A stretch of DNA of 64,000 bases, taken from Leptasterias polaris (lineage: Eukaryota; Echinodermata; Asteroidea; Forcipulatida; Asteriidae). The DNA is taken from the NCBI GenBank assembly GCA_037783415.1, contig JAZGTN010000009.1, positions 10,726,001-10,790,000 of the forward strand. Reading direction: 5' to 3'. The translations under genes were made by a program, and so were the position numbers. The stretch's first letter is position 1, and every line of letters starts with the position of its first letter. The notes under the pieces were generated by a model. It searched no databases and had not been told where the DNA came from. It saw only the letters and a program-made list of their open reading frames with translations. This document shows positions 21,217-32,212 of the stretch, piece by piece.

Positions 21217-22332
21217 GACGGAGATAATACAATATGTTGCTTTGAAAAAGGAACTTTCATGCCATACTATTCAGCAGTACTTCCAACAGGTGGAAGAGTT
21301 CCTTGAAGGCCTAATCAACTGCGCATCTCTTGCTAGTTTTAGGCAGGGTGTACAGTCAGTCCAGCTCCGCTAGGCCAGCCCGAGTTGTTTTTAACCGCAC
21401 TCTATGTTCACTGTTCACCCACCTGCACTGTATATATCCCCACCCTCGCATGCACACAGCAACCACAGTACGTAATACACCAGATGGTGGACTGTACTCT
21501 AATGGAAGAAGAGAAGAAGAAGAAGGGTTATTTCTTACTTTGTGGGTGGCCAACTTGTAATCCTCTTCACGTACTTCTTCCCAATTATTGATTTGCTTCC
21601 TTTAAAAACATGAAAGGGAGTAATCAATAACACGTAGGAATGCTAATCTCCTAATCGGATAATCAAAGCGTTTGTTACAGGAGTTGAGCCATTGATCTAC
21701 GGATATTTGGGAATCCGAGACGTCTTTACGCCGTTCACCCACACATGGTAGGCTGGTCGACGTTCCGTTCTGTTGTGCTCTAAATACAAAATCCAATATG
21801 TGACCCGGTGGCTCTAGAGGGCGCTATTGATCTAGGGATTGATGTCAAGCTTTGCATCCTCCGAGAGAGATCAAGCCAAGTCTTCTCGGTATTGTAACCC
21901 TTTGATCTGTACAACGATCATGACCCATTAACTCAAGATCCCTCGGACCAATTTTGCAGAACTTGAGAGGGCTGTACCGTGTTAAACGGGGGCGTTTTGT
22001 AGCCCGAGTCGGAATCGGTTAACCTTCTGCGTGGACAGTTAACTGCTTAACCTTTGCGACGTAGGTGGAAAGAATGGTAATGACAAGGGAGCTCCAGAGG
22101 GCGCTATTGATCCGTGGATCGTAGCAGGGACATCCAAGATGATGAACGCAATTGATGTGACTGTCTTTCTCGACAGGTGTTGTATGCGGTCTTAATTAGT
22201 CTTGCACTTTGTAGTCTGTTCACAGAATAAGATAAGGGCCTTGTTTGTAAACCTGACACTCTTGAGAGTTTTGTAAACAGTGCACAATCTAGTACAGGGT
22301 TTCTTCGCAAAACCGCTGGGATGGGCTGATAC
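21217..22332. other. Unassigned stretch, low in window repeats
   Basis: There is no supported gene. 'ccagagggcgctattgatc' and 'tagagggcgctattgatct' occur at 22091 and 21815. The middle (21600-22100) contains homeodomain-like TAAT and GATTA cores. It could be conserved noncoding DNA or an old element; sequence alone does not decide. Confidence 0.3.
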
Positions 22333-22338
22333 TTACAT

Positions 22339-23100
22339 CAGGGATGAGATTCTTCCGCCTTTCGGCGGAATTCTAACTTTCCGACTTTGAAAAAACATTT
22401 TTTTCTTTTCAGTTCAGACATTTTAAAATCTCTGACTTTGGCAAATTGACTTTTGAACCTTTCACTTTCCAACATTTTATGTAGTTTTGAAATGAAAAAA
22501 ATGGTTTTTGATTACTATTTTGCTTTGTGTAACGTCTTTCTTAAATTTTGTAATATGCCTTGCGTACGTGCACGCTGTCTCTCTGCACGTGGCACGGCCA
22601 CGTGCACGGCCGGCAGTCGGTAGCTTGGCTAGACTCCAACTCAATACATGTTCACGAGCCAAGTAATCTGCACTGTGTGGCGCAGGCCTATGGATTCTGG
22701 ACTGTACACAGCCTTGGATTAAGGGCTATTTAAACATCGACAACTTTTGCCTATAGAGGGCCTTGCGTGCGATCGATGCAGGGCAAAGTTGATTGGAATT
22801 TCCCAATGTGCGTCGTCGAACACCAATCGTTGCATCACGAAGATGTCAGTGAAAAAGAAGCCCTACAGAACCTATCCTCAAATCACGAATCTATAGACAT
22901 TTGTGTTGACGAAGTTACCAATATTTAGGGCAGAAATTAGGCAATTTGCGAACTTCGCTTCCGTGTTTTATTTAGTTTTTTTCCTCGATGTTTTGAAAAA
23001 TTGTGTGCATGCATAGGTGCGGGCTAGTGCAAAAACTTGTCCGTTCAGCGAGTGATGTACAAATTTCTTACTTTTTAATTCTGTTATAATCTCATCCCTG
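22339..23100. mobile_element. 762-bp nonautonomous element, CAGGGATGAGATT ends, 6-bp TSD ttacat
   Basis: The left end CAGGGATGAGATT and the right end AATCTCATCCCTG are perfect 13-bp inverted repeats, with TTACAT on each side (22333-22338 and 23101-23106). The interior is unique in this window. Isolated right ends of the same family appear near 23235 and 32317. No transposase is seen. Confidence 0.78.
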
Positions 23101-23106
23101 TTACAT

Positions 23107-23999
23107 ACAAATTCTTTTTAGTCTGTAAACCTCCTGAATTGTAAGATCTGAGAGTTTCTTGATCTAGAATAAGGGGGGGGGGGGCAGGAACCCAGACCTG
23201 TGAGCTAATTTTCAGGAATTTTTGTTTTCTTGTAATCTCATCCCACCTTTCTTATTGTATGCCCCTGGCTCAGTGATCTGACTCGGAGACTATGTTGTGG
23301 CATGTATGCGCAGTATCTTTCTCATTTTAACCGGTAAAGTTAGAGTTTAATAGATGTTATTTTTTTATATTTTAGAGTTAGAGTTGTTGTGAGATTACAG
23401 GCTTTGTAGACTGTACATAACTTCTTGAAATTCTTTTCAAAGCTTTGTGCCAGGACCACTTGAGACCTCCTCGTGAAAAGCACACCATGAACTTAAACAC
23501 TATTTAGCACCATTGAATTCCTTTTACATCTGAAGTACCGGAAGTCTCTTGGTCCCTTTCTTCCCGCTGGTTATGCGCCCAGTAATCCAGCCCCAGAGCT
23601 GGAACATCCACACTCCCTGCTCTAAACACCTGTCGCACGGTACGACCCAGGGTTTGACCTGGTCGAATCTTTAGCTTGAAAACACCTCCTTGTATAGATT
23701 CCCTTCTGTTTTGATGTCACCACTAGAATCCATTGAATATAGGCTCTCGGGTCTGCTTTCTATAGCCTGGGGCCATCACATAACAGCTTGGACACCAAAA
23801 AAGCCATGCTACATGTATAGCCTAATGCCTGCTTGTGATATCTGCAGCCTGACCCAAAAACCTGGTTAACTACATTGTACGTAGCATGTTCTTGTAATCT
23901 CTAATAAAAGTGAACTGTACTAGTGCACATTGTATGTTATAAAACATTACATATTATGTAGAAGTTATCACCAAATAATTCTTAAAGTTACCTAAAACA
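23107..23999. other. Unassigned stretch
   Basis: It holds a run of 12 G near 23173 and a solitary 'aatctcatccca' end. No supported gene, though 23450-23760 is not repetitive within this window. Confidence 0.35.
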
Positions 24000-24122
24000 T
24001 CCACTGCCCCTTCGTTGTGGAACAATTTACCGGATCGTATTAAACTTTCTATCACTGGCTTTAGTTACAAAATTGTCACCAAGTCTCACTTAAAGACCTA
24101 CATGTACATAGGTTCATACTGA
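24000..24122 (+). pseudogene. C-terminal fragment of a non-LTR retrotransposon reverse transcriptase
   Basis: The frame reads STAPSLWNNLPDRIKLSITG, continues to a phenylalanine-containing segment, and ends ...KSHLKTYMYIGSY before TGA at 24120-24122. The order APxLWNxLPxxI, then Phe, then LKTxL is the usual C-terminus of many CR1/L2/I-type reverse transcriptases. The preceding domains are absent, so it is a 5'-truncated remnant. The assignment rests on remembered family pattern. Confidence 0.6.
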
Positions 24123-24634
24123 TGTACATTGATTTTTGTGAATACAATGCTTATTTACAGGCCTGCACAAATATCAATAAAGTTACAACAAAAGTCATCT
24201 GTGAAAGTTTCACCTGATAACCGTGTCTATTTGCTGACAAAACAGTCAAAAAACCTGTCCTGGTGTTTAAAAAAAGAATGTCTAATCAACCCCATCTCTG
24301 GCTGCAGTATTCTCAAATCGACACCTTGAAAATTTGAATCTTAAAAAAGAGGCGATCTTTGAAGATTCAAACTTTCCAACATACTTTTATTGATTTCTAA
24401 TCAACCGGGGGACTTAATACAAAGTAATTTTGCAGAATGCTTAACTACATGTACTATTACCATCTTTATAGCAAGTAAGCATAGGCTTTCTAGATAAAAT
24501 TTAAACTTTTTTTTTCCCGGGGGTCATTATCAAAGTATGACCGTACCTTCAAAACCCTTACACTTCCTATAGGCCTACTTGCCTGCAGGTGACCCCAATC
24601 CTCCAATATTCTCTCTGTATGTCACTCCACACCA

Positions 24635-24999
24635 AATAAGCCATTTGCGAGTTACATTTGAATAATGTCTGGTACAATGACTTGTTTAGTCACAAGTTAC
24701 CGCTTAAATTTGAATTCCTCAGACTATCGAGACAGTTGCTATGTCACATGATTAGGGGCAAGCTTTTGTATAGCAACCTCCAGATGAGCAAACCCTGGTA
24801 CCATTATGCCATACACATCCATTCAGAATTGTGTATGGGTGTTCACCGTCTCTTACGTAACTAAGCAAAAGCTTGCCCCTAATCATGTGACATAGCAACT
24901 GTCTCGATAGTCTGAGGAATTCAAATTTAAGCGGTAACTTGTGACTAAACAAGTCATTGTACCAGACATTATTCAAATGTAACTCGCAAATGGCTTATT
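24635..24999. repeat. Perfect 134-bp inverted repeat with 97-bp spacer
   Basis: Arm 24635-24768 and arm 24866-24999 are exact complements over 134 bases. The same 37-residue peptide start (MNNVWYNDLFSHKLPLKFEF...) is therefore open on both strands. The spacer is 24769-24865. A related single-arm sequence, 'caaaagcttacccctagtca', is at 52670-52692. Perfect identity implies very recent formation. The adjacent 24123-24634 holds unassigned sequence. Confidence 0.97.
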
Positions 25000-25109
25000 G
25001 TTTGGACTTGGATAACATTGACCCAGTGATAAGCAATTGTTATTTGGGCCAACAGCTCTGAGTCCTTCTGATTCCTTCATTTCGGCATAGAAGGATTTGA
25101 GAGGGTTAG

Positions 25110-25320
25110 GGTTAATTAATTATGAGGACAACATTTAGATCTAAAACATTCTCCTTTGTTGATCGCGGTTTTCTTCATCTGTTCATTGTTTCCCCCTCTT
25201 TTTACTGTTGAAGATCTGATTTTTGTTTTTTCTTTAATTGAGCTGTGTACAAACTGTGCCTGCAGGAAGTCCAGGCTTTGTGGTTCTTTTGTAAACATGT
25301 CATGTCACAGGTTAGGCCCT
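25110..25320 (-). mobile_element. Family M MITE, partial minus copy
   Basis: 'ttgagctgtgtacaaactgt', 'gcaggaagtccaggctttgt' and 'tgtaaacatgtcatgtcaca' match the complement of 29430-29756. The other end is missing. Confidence 0.6.
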
Positions 25321-25912
25321 ACATGGTCTTTTGCGGGGTTTGCCCTCAACTTTCTTAGTGACTAGCCTAGCCAGCAGGACCAGTTAGCTTGTCATTTCAC
25401 TAGTCCATCACTTTTCAAGAAATAGGGCATGCTTTTCAACACCAAATTATCCAGCCAGACCACATGAGAGAATTTTGACTGGTCAGGGCTCGAATTTTAC
25501 ACTGGACCACAGGCCCGAGGCCAGTAATTTTAGTGTTGGGCCAGTAAACTTATGACCTAACAAGTCTGATGGTCTTGTGTTTTTCAATTGAATAACAGAA
25601 ACGAATTATGTTCAAGTGTTGACTTTGGGTCTGATAAATTATCTTTCAATTCTATGAGTAATCAAGTATACTCTTCTCTTACTTGTCTCAGTTCTGGTTC
25701 ATATAAAAACAGTCAAATGCATGTTAAACTGTGGCAGCAAGTTTTTTGGTTTTTTTTTCACATTTTATATCTGGTCTTGTTAAAAAATGTCTGGTCCAGT
25801 AAAGATTTTGAGCTACAAGCCCTGTAGTCTTGTGGATTTTCTCCCCAAATTCGAGCCCTGACTGGTCCTCAGGTGTTTTCTGGCATTTGACCAGCAGACC
25901 ACTGTTAAGGGA
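25320..25912 (-). repeat. Dispersed repeat R, minus copy, split by a foldback MITE
   Basis: 'tttgccctcaactttcttag' through 'gagaattttgactggt', then after the insertion 'actggtcctcaggtgttttc', matches the complement of 13590-13787. The MITE at 25484-25860 interrupts it. Confidence 0.65.
25484..25860 (+). mobile_element. CAGGGCTCGAATTT foldback MITE, 6-bp TSD actggt
   Basis: The ends CAGGGCTCGAATTT and AAATTCGAGCCCTG are inverted, with ACTGGT on each side (25478-25483 and 25861-25866). It sits inside repeat R, whose unbroken copy gives the empty site. The flank could also be read as an 8-bp TSD with a two-base overlap. Partial relatives are at 35310-35600 and 38228-38430. Confidence 0.8.
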
Positions 25913-26512
25913 AAACACTGTAAGACAAAATTGAAGAGTGTACTAACACCAAAAGGGTTCTATTACACACACATATCAGAATGTGTCACTTCTTTTTACA
26001 ATCACACCCATTCATGTGTAGTTCTTTTGTAAGACTAACAGCTTGATTGTTTGTAATTTATAAAAAGTAAATAAACACTTGAAGATTACTGATACAGTAC
26101 ACTGTATGCATACAGTTACTATTAACACAATCTATTTTATTCCCTCGTCCTAGTTATTATCAGTAGGTATGAATGCATTTTTTCCTGCATTCCTTTATTC
26201 TTTTTAAAAAGTGTTATCTGAATCTTGTTTAAGTTTACTTTGTGGTGTGTGTATAGTACACATTGGAATGTGCTTCCTAACACCTCTTCGCAAACCTGTT
26301 GATATTAACAATTAATAATGCAAGGTTGGTCCGCAGTCATGAAGCTGCGATGCAAACAAATTTGAAACTGCTTAGCGCCAAAAATAATTTCTGAATAGGA
26401 ACAGATAGCAAAAATGCAAGTGTCACAGTTGTTGCTAATTTTACTTACAATATTCTAAGCAATATTTTCTGCTTCAACATAAGACTTACACATGTTTGTG
26501 TGTATGTAGTGT
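25913..26512. other. Unassigned stretch
   Basis: AT-rich sequence with no supported gene, RNA or window repeat. Confidence 0.4.
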
Positions 26513-26600
26513 AGCGTGTCATGACCAAGTGGTTTAGAGCATTGAATTCAAGTTCTGATGGCAGAATCATCAGAGTGTGGTTCGAATCCCCATCATTGGC
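26513..26600 (+). repeat. Decayed tRNA-Leu-like SINE head
   Basis: 'gtagcgtgtcatgaccaagt' and box B 'ggttcgaatcc' are a second Leu-like head immediately 5' of a full SINE. The two heads are in tandem, as if one SINE inserted next to another. Confidence 0.6.
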
Positions 26601-27021
26601 GTGTCGTGGCCGAGTGGATGAGAGCACCGGACCCAAGCTCTGGTGTTTCAGATCAGCAGAGGGTGGGTTCGAGTCCCGGTCGTGACACCTGTGTCCTTTT
26701 AAGCAAGACACTTAACCATTATTGCTTCGTTTTTCGGATGGGACGTAAAGCCGTTGGTCCCGTGTGTTTGTAATGCACGTAAAAGAACCCAGTGCACTTA
26801 TCGAAAAGAGAAGGGGTTCGCCCCGGTGTTCTTGGTTTGATTGGCTGCATATTGCGCCACAGCACCTTGTAAACCATTACATGGTGCTATGTAAAGGAAT
26901 AGGTCTCATACTTCAAAACGTAGCTCCACATACCTTGCAGGAAAAAATACTGAGCGCTTTGATACGCCCTACACGTGTGTGATAAAGCGCTATATACATG
27001 TAAGAACTGAATATTATTATT
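26601..27021 (+). repeat. tRNA-Leu(CAA)-derived SINE, body A, near full length
   Basis: The head has box A 'tggccgagtgg', a loop with Leu(CAA)-like 'actcaag' relatives (here 'acccaag'), a long variable arm, and box B 'ggttcgagtcc'. The body contains 'gggacgtaaagccgttggtc' and 'ggttcgccccggtgttcttg', then a tail 'gataaagcgctatatacatg' ending in att repeats. Box A and B suggest RNA polymerase III transcription. It is a SINE rather than a tRNA gene because the CCA-side pairing runs straight into the body. Confidence 0.88.
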
Positions 27022-27054
27022 GTGTCCCTTAAGACACTTAGTTTGTAATTTGTC

Positions 27055-27185
27055 CACATTTGTGGCTACAGCTACGGCTACGGCTGACTCGCCGCATCAT
27101 CATGCTGTGAAGTACTGTATAGGACGTCCTTAGCAACAGTCATAGCTGTTGCCGTAGCCGCCAATTTTGTTACAGCCACAACCAT
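27055..27185. repeat. Imperfect inverted repeat (ctacggctacggc)
   Basis: 'tgtggctacagctacggcta' is matched in inverse by 'gccgtagccgccaattttgt' and 'acagccaca'. It may be a decayed foldback element. The TSD is not clear. Confidence 0.4.
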
Positions 27186-27382
27186 AATTGCTTCTCATCA
27201 CCCAGGAGTAAATTAGTGCCTTAGACTTAGAGGGTAAAGATTGTTGATGTGAATGATTAGCATCCAGCGGGTCAGTTTGTTTGCCGGTGATGCATACTCC
27301 AAAGGAGTTGAGATGGCCTTAGTGAACTGTATGGTCAATGACTCAGACTTTCAGTTGTTTTCCTGTCCAGTCTTATTATGGG

Positions 27383-27748
27383 GTGTCGTGGCCGAGTGGA
27401 TAAGAACACCGAACTCAAGCTCTGGTGTTTCTGTTCAGCAGAGTGTGGGTTCGAGTCCCGGTCGTGACACTTGTGTCCTTGAGCAAGACACTTAACTATA
27501 ATTGCTTCTCTCCACCCAGGGGTAAAATGGGTACCTGTGAGGGCAGAGATGGTTCTTGTGATTGATTTAGCCTAGTAGCGCATATTTGTTGCACAGGCTG
27601 TATACTCCCCAGGGAGCTGAGATGGTTTAAGGAATGAAATAATGGCCCAGTGACCAGGGGTAATAATGTTGGAAGCTCTTTGATAAGCCCTTCGGGTGTG
27701 TAAAGCGCTATATAAAAATTGGTTATTATTATTATTATTATTATTTTA
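27383..27748 (+). repeat. tRNA-Leu(CAA)-derived SINE, body B
   Basis: The head has 'gtgtcgtggccgagtggata', CAA in the anticodon position and box B 'ggttcgagtcc'. After 'ttgagcaagacacttaacta' the body differs from copy 26601: 'cacccaggggtaaaatgggt', 'ctccccagggagctgagatg'. The tail 'aaagcgctatataaaaattg' with att repeats is shared. Bases 27753-27830 after it are a fragment of SINE family 2. Confidence 0.88.
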
Positions 27749-27887
27749 TGTAACAAACCACAAGGGAAACAAACGGGTTACAAATAAATTTTGGGTGAGC
27801 AAAAACAATTTTACTAGAGTAGGATTTGGAGCAGTGATAGATGGGTTAATATGTACCAGATCCAGCCATTTGCAGTCTCAATATTTA

Positions 27888-28435
27888 GCTGTTTCGCAGC
27901 AAGCGCAGCGAAACAGCTCTTGTTGTTGTTTTTATTTTAATGTTTCAGACTTCCGGAAGTCATTGAAATAACGCACAATTCGTTCTAAGCGGCCTTTTGC
28001 ATAGTTCCTAAAGAGCAATTGGAATGAAACTTTCAGTGATGAAAGGTCCTAAAACAAATTCGTCATGATGACGTCATCACCTGTCACGTGACGTCATCTT
28101 AAAGGTTTCTATTTTTAATATTTGAAAATCTGTATCAAATCAGCCACAAGAGACCGTAGGTTTCTGTTTGCGGGATTGGGTAGGGATAAATTAGGTCTTC
28201 ATTTTATTCAGTGTGCGTGACCTCACGCGACCTCTACTTCCGGTCGAAACCGGAAGTGCCCTCGTAATTCAAAAGTGGCAAAAGTTATGAAGTTGCTTTT
28301 AACGATGTTAGTGTGCGGCCAGAGTGTGCTTTCCAAAAAAATAAAAATACCAATGACGTCATAATATACAAGAGCGCCCTCTAATGGCAGTTGGAAAACT
28401 GTTCAAAATGCACTCTGAGAAGATGTGTGTGGCGA
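27888..28435. repeat. Probable dispersed element starting at a gctgtttcgc hairpin
   Basis: 'agctgtttcgc' and 'gcgaaacagct' form a hairpin at 27888-27918. The following 500 bases include 'tgatgacgtcatcacctgtc' and 'acgtgacgtcatc', CRE-like palindromes, and 'cgacctctacttccgg'. A second copy is not in this window, so repeat status is from style only. Confidence 0.35.
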
Positions 28436-28955
28436 AGTTTTTTGTAATCGCTTCAAAATTGATACACATGATGACCTTCAGGCAGCCAACATATGTATGA
28501 AGTTTTATTTGTTATTTCTTTGGTTGTTTGTTTATTTTTATTTGTTTATTTTTTTTATTTTTTGGGGGGAGGGAGGGTGGAACAAGTCGAAAAGTAATAA
28601 AAACGTACATGTATGCTGAAATATTTTTATTTAAAGGGGGGGGGGCACAATATTAGTAACAGTTAATAAATAAATGTTAACATATTTACACACAACTTAG
28701 CATGGTATAAATTGAGAAACTCATTAAAATATTTATTATACGAGTGCTTGTTTTTGAGAAATTTGGTAAAACAAATGGTTTTGATCTCGCAAGTTAAAAA
28801 CTCAATGTTTGAAAATTGTGAAAACATATTTTTCCAACTATTTTCTTGTGACTTCGCCAACAGATTGAGCTTTTGCAGAAGTGTTGTTTCATGTGTATGT
28901 TTTTCACATAAAGTGTGATACTGGAATTTGACAGTTTAATATTAACGTTGCTTAA

Positions 28956-29323
28956 AGGCACTGGACACGTTTGGTAATTACTCAAAATATATATTAGCAT
29001 AAAAACTTACTTGGTAACGAGCAACGGAGAGCTGTTGATAGTATAAAACATTGTGAGAAACGACTCCCTCTGAAGTAACGTAGTTCTTGAGAAAGAGGTA
29101 ACTTCTCACTAAAATAATAAAAGACTTCTGGCCAGAAGCCTTTTATTCCTATCTGAAAGCACACTAATTTGTACAACAAGGGTGTTTTTACTTTCATCAT
29201 TTTCTTGCAACTTCAATGACCAATTGAGTCCAAATTTTCACAGGTTTGTTATTTTATGCATATGTTGGGATACACCAAGTGAGAATACTGGTCTTTGACA
29301 ATTACCAAACTTGTTCAGTGCCT
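28956..29323. mobile_element. TTAA MITE, AGGC family, well preserved
   Basis: The end AGGCACTGGACACGTTTGGT pairs with the complement of the right end, AGGCACTGAACAAGTTTGGT. TTAA lies at 28952-28955 and 29324-29327. The interior 'aaagacttctggccagaagc' forms a short hairpin. The frame at 28994-29200 and its twin at 42219-42449 are this repeat, not genes. 28436-28955 before it is AT-rich unassigned sequence with a 10-G run. Confidence 0.9.
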
Positions 29324-29429
29324 TTAAATACTCCTGGGGGGTACATGTATAATTCAGTCTACCATTTTGACATCCATTGGTGTGTACAGTCCTAGTCTAA
29401 TCAGGGCCCTTTCTGTCCGAACTCCTATA

Positions 29430-29756
29430 GATGATGTAACCTGTGACATCACATGTTTACAAAAGAGCCACAGAGCCTGGACTTCCTGCATTTGTACACA
29501 GATCAATGGAAGAAAACTACAAATCTTATGTTTTATGGAGATTGCACTGTCTGATTTTTCTCAACTTTTGATATGAAGAAAGGGGGGACATCTCAAAAGC
29601 TGTACAGCTGTTGCTTTTGTAAATTTTGAATTTATGTGAAAATTAAGACACAAAATGTAAATTTTCCCATATATGTAGCCTGTGTAGTATCTTGCCCAGC
29701 AGGAAACGCTTTAGAATGTACAAGGTCACCACTCTGTAAACAAATGTAACATGGTC
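29430..29756 (+). mobile_element. Family M TA-flanked MITE, intact copy
   Basis: The ends GATGATGTAACCTGTGAC and the complement GACCATGTTACATTTG are imperfect inverted repeats between TA dinucleotides. The 327-bp length agrees with the 329-bp copy at 47474-47802. It is the reference for the split copy at 13788-15206. Confidence 0.8.
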
Positions 29757-29766
29757 TATACCATCC

Positions 29767-29935
29767 CAGGCCAGGAATTTCACCTTTGAAAGGGCAAAGC
29801 CCATTTTCATTTGCAAATGGCACTTTCATCGGAAAGTCTGAGAGTCTAATTGGGAACTTTTGAAGGGGCACCAAGGCCAAGACCAGGGGCAACAAATGGC
29901 CTCCGTGGCCTCTGTATAATTCCAGTCCTGCCATC
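29767..29935 (+). mobile_element. GGCC-type MITE (accaaggcc family)
   Basis: It starts 'ccaggccaggaatttcacct' and ends 'tgtataattccagtcctg'. Inside are 'gaaggggcaccaaggccaag' and 'ggcaaagcccattttc'. Relatives are at 44550, 47033 (minus), 48703, 51343 and 61771. Confidence 0.7.
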
Positions 29936-30829
29936 CTGAGGTGTTTGCACTCTCTATTAGGGAAGGCAGTGTGACTGTTCACTAAATTCTGACTTTCATA
30001 TTGGAATGTGCCCACGTACTAGTGTTTTATCTCAAAGTAAACTTGCATGATCAGACTTCAAACTTTTGACATGCAGTATTACAGCGCACACCACTGACGT
30101 TTCCACAAAGAAGTATTTTAAGGGGGGGGGGGGGGGGGTGGGTGGAACCTACCAGCAATAATATACTGTATTAATGAATAGAAATATCTTTTCGTTTTGA
30201 CCGCAAAATTCAACTTCCAGAATGCACCCAAGCGTTAAGATCACAAATCCTTGCCCTTCAACTGTTTATCCAGTACCCGTTTGGGCTTGCGCGGGGGTCT
30301 TTTATCCCCCGACTAAATCCGACGTGTAATTTCCGCGCGATTACCCCCAGCCTTTTCATCCCCGCTTGGCCCCAGTATTGACTCGGTGCCAGCAGCCTTT
30401 GGTGGGTAACACTAATATTTTGGTGTGTTCGGGCATTGTTTTTGCACCTAGGGACTGGAGTCTGCATGTCGTAGTTTTCCTTTGTCGCGCCGACGTGAAA
30501 TTGGGACATGGCACTGAGGAGTTGTTAATCCACGCTGGCAGGTTTTAGCCCACAAAAAAAGCCCAAGTACAAACGGTATTTTCTTTGCAAGTTTCATTCA
30601 TGTGGATTTTTTTACCTTCTGGCAATGAGGTCTGTCTGTTTAGCTTGATGAAAGGCTGCTTGACTGTTTGTCTGCGAGTGCTGGTGGTTGACTTTTGGGT
30701 AACTTACTTCATTTATTTATTGTGGTTGTGAAGCCGAGGACTCCCAGAAAAGCTAACTTAATCATTGTACTAGTCAAGAACCCAACTGAGAGAAGATTAA
30801 GATGGAAGTTTCAGTTTTACATACATGTA
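29936..30829. other. Unassigned stretch with a GC-rich patch and a 17-G run
   Basis: There are 17 G at 30122-30138. 30270-30500 is GC-rich and not repeated in the window ('gacgtgtaatttccgcgcga'). No supported exon. Confidence 0.35.
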
Positions 30830-31345
30830 GATGTGGGAGGAAAACCCCAGAGAATTATCCCAGGGAAAACCCATGCAATCAGACCAAGGGACTGAAAACC
30901 TATCCACATAGTGCCCCCTATGGGATTGGAACCGCCGGGAAGGCAAGGAAAGATACCAAACGCCAACCCGACCACTCACTCTGGTCTAGAGCCCATTTCA
31001 CATTACAGAGTCAATTCACAGGAAATGAAACCCCAGGAAATTTCTTGGGGAGTTTTAACCCCACCGCCACCCCATGTTTGTTTCACACTTGATGCACAAT
31101 TTTCCTGGGGAAAAAAGAACGCTCAGTTTGCTAATCCCAGGGTTGTCTCGCTTTAAAACTCTACTACCAAGCAGGAGTGACTATTTCCCAGGGTTGTCTC
31201 GCTTTAAAACTCTACTACCAAGCAGGAGTGACTATTTCCCAGGAAATTGCTATTCCGTAGGAGTTTGCCGAGTTTGCCAAGTGTGAAAACGTCAACCAAA
31301 TTTTCCCAGGATTTTCCTGAGAAATTTGTCTAAAGTGCGAAAGGG
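30830..31345 (-). repeat. SINE-like repeat family 3 (minus) with a 54-bp tandem duplication
   Basis: 'ggaggaaaaccccagagaat' is the complement of 'attctctggggttttcctcc' in the plus copy at 36966-37190. On the minus strand 'ggttccaatccca' resembles a box B. Bases 31137-31246 hold two nearly identical copies of a unit with 'gttgtctcgctttaaaactc' and 'aagcaggagtgactatttcc'. Confidence 0.55.
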
Positions 31346-31964
31346 GATGAAGGAGTTTGTGTGTACATTACATACATTGTACTGTACAGTAAATGTATGA
31401 TTTGAAACTTGACGACATTGTGCCACACGGGGACTTAGATTCTGTTGAGCATCGTGCAGATGTTTTTGTAGCTCCAAGAAAATTAAAGGGTTGCATTACT
31501 GTATATAAAAAAAACTTGTCAGCTGTTTTTTTGTTTTTTCCTTAATTTTAGTGCTATAGGATACTGAAAAAATCGACTGTTTTTATTCCAGGCATCTTCC
31601 TCCTTTTTGCAAATTTTAGTTGCATATTTAGGGTGCTGTAAATTTCTCTTGAGAGACGAAGGATGTACATGTACCACACTTAATAAGCTTCCCAAAGCAC
31701 ATGAAGTAACCAATGCTAAATGCCAAATATTTAACTCCAAGGCATGTGGTTTGTTAGGGTTCTTTCTGATTTCTGGATTTTTCACTGATCTCCCTGCACC
31801 TTCAGATCTTTTTGAAAGATGCAAACTTGCCATCACAGAGAAGACTTGGCCTTTGTTATGACCAGACCGTCAGATATCTATTTAAATGATGTAGACAGTC
31901 TGTAAACCGTATCCCCTTATGGTGATCCCCTGGCTGCCGCTCCCCAGGTTGTATCGTATACTTG
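31346..31964. other. Unassigned stretch
   Basis: There are 80-105 codon frames on both strands (31519-31861), but they overlap each other, show no domain and have no splice support. I do not call a gene. Confidence 0.4.
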
Positions 31965-32212
31965 GGTGTGATCCTTGGCTACACGGCAGTCTACGGTTGA
32001 ATGGTTTCTGACTGGCACCCACCGAACAAGGATATTGACAAAACAGGGAGACTGCCATCATAGGGCTAGATAGCTCAGTTGGTAGAGCGCCGGCACGTCA
32101 ATCCGGAGGTCGTTGGTTCAAATCCCGCTCTAGTCAATTTTTCCTTGTTCAACCCAAAATCATTTAAAATTTACCCAGTCAGTTTCCCTTGTGGTTTGTT
32201 ATTTGAGTCTGT
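31965..32212 (+). repeat. tRNA-derived SINE, family 2, best-preserved copy
   Basis: The tRNA-like part has box A 'tagctcagttggtagagcg' and box B 'ggttcaaatcc', with acceptor-like 'ggctaga' and 'tctagtc' that can pair. It is preceded by 'ggcagtctacggttgaatgg' and followed by 'cagtttcccttgtggttt'. The anticodon-loop U33 position is not T, so it is not a functional tRNA. Confidence 0.85.

Noticed and set aside
26601..26690. A functional tRNA-Leu gene
   Set aside because: The same head occurs many times with SINE bodies, and the acceptor side leads into the body without a terminator.
32060..32135. A functional tRNA gene
   Set aside because: Box A and box B are good, but the anticodon stem-loop is irregular (no T at position 33), three decayed relatives share the same flanks, and it fits a tRNA-derived SINE.
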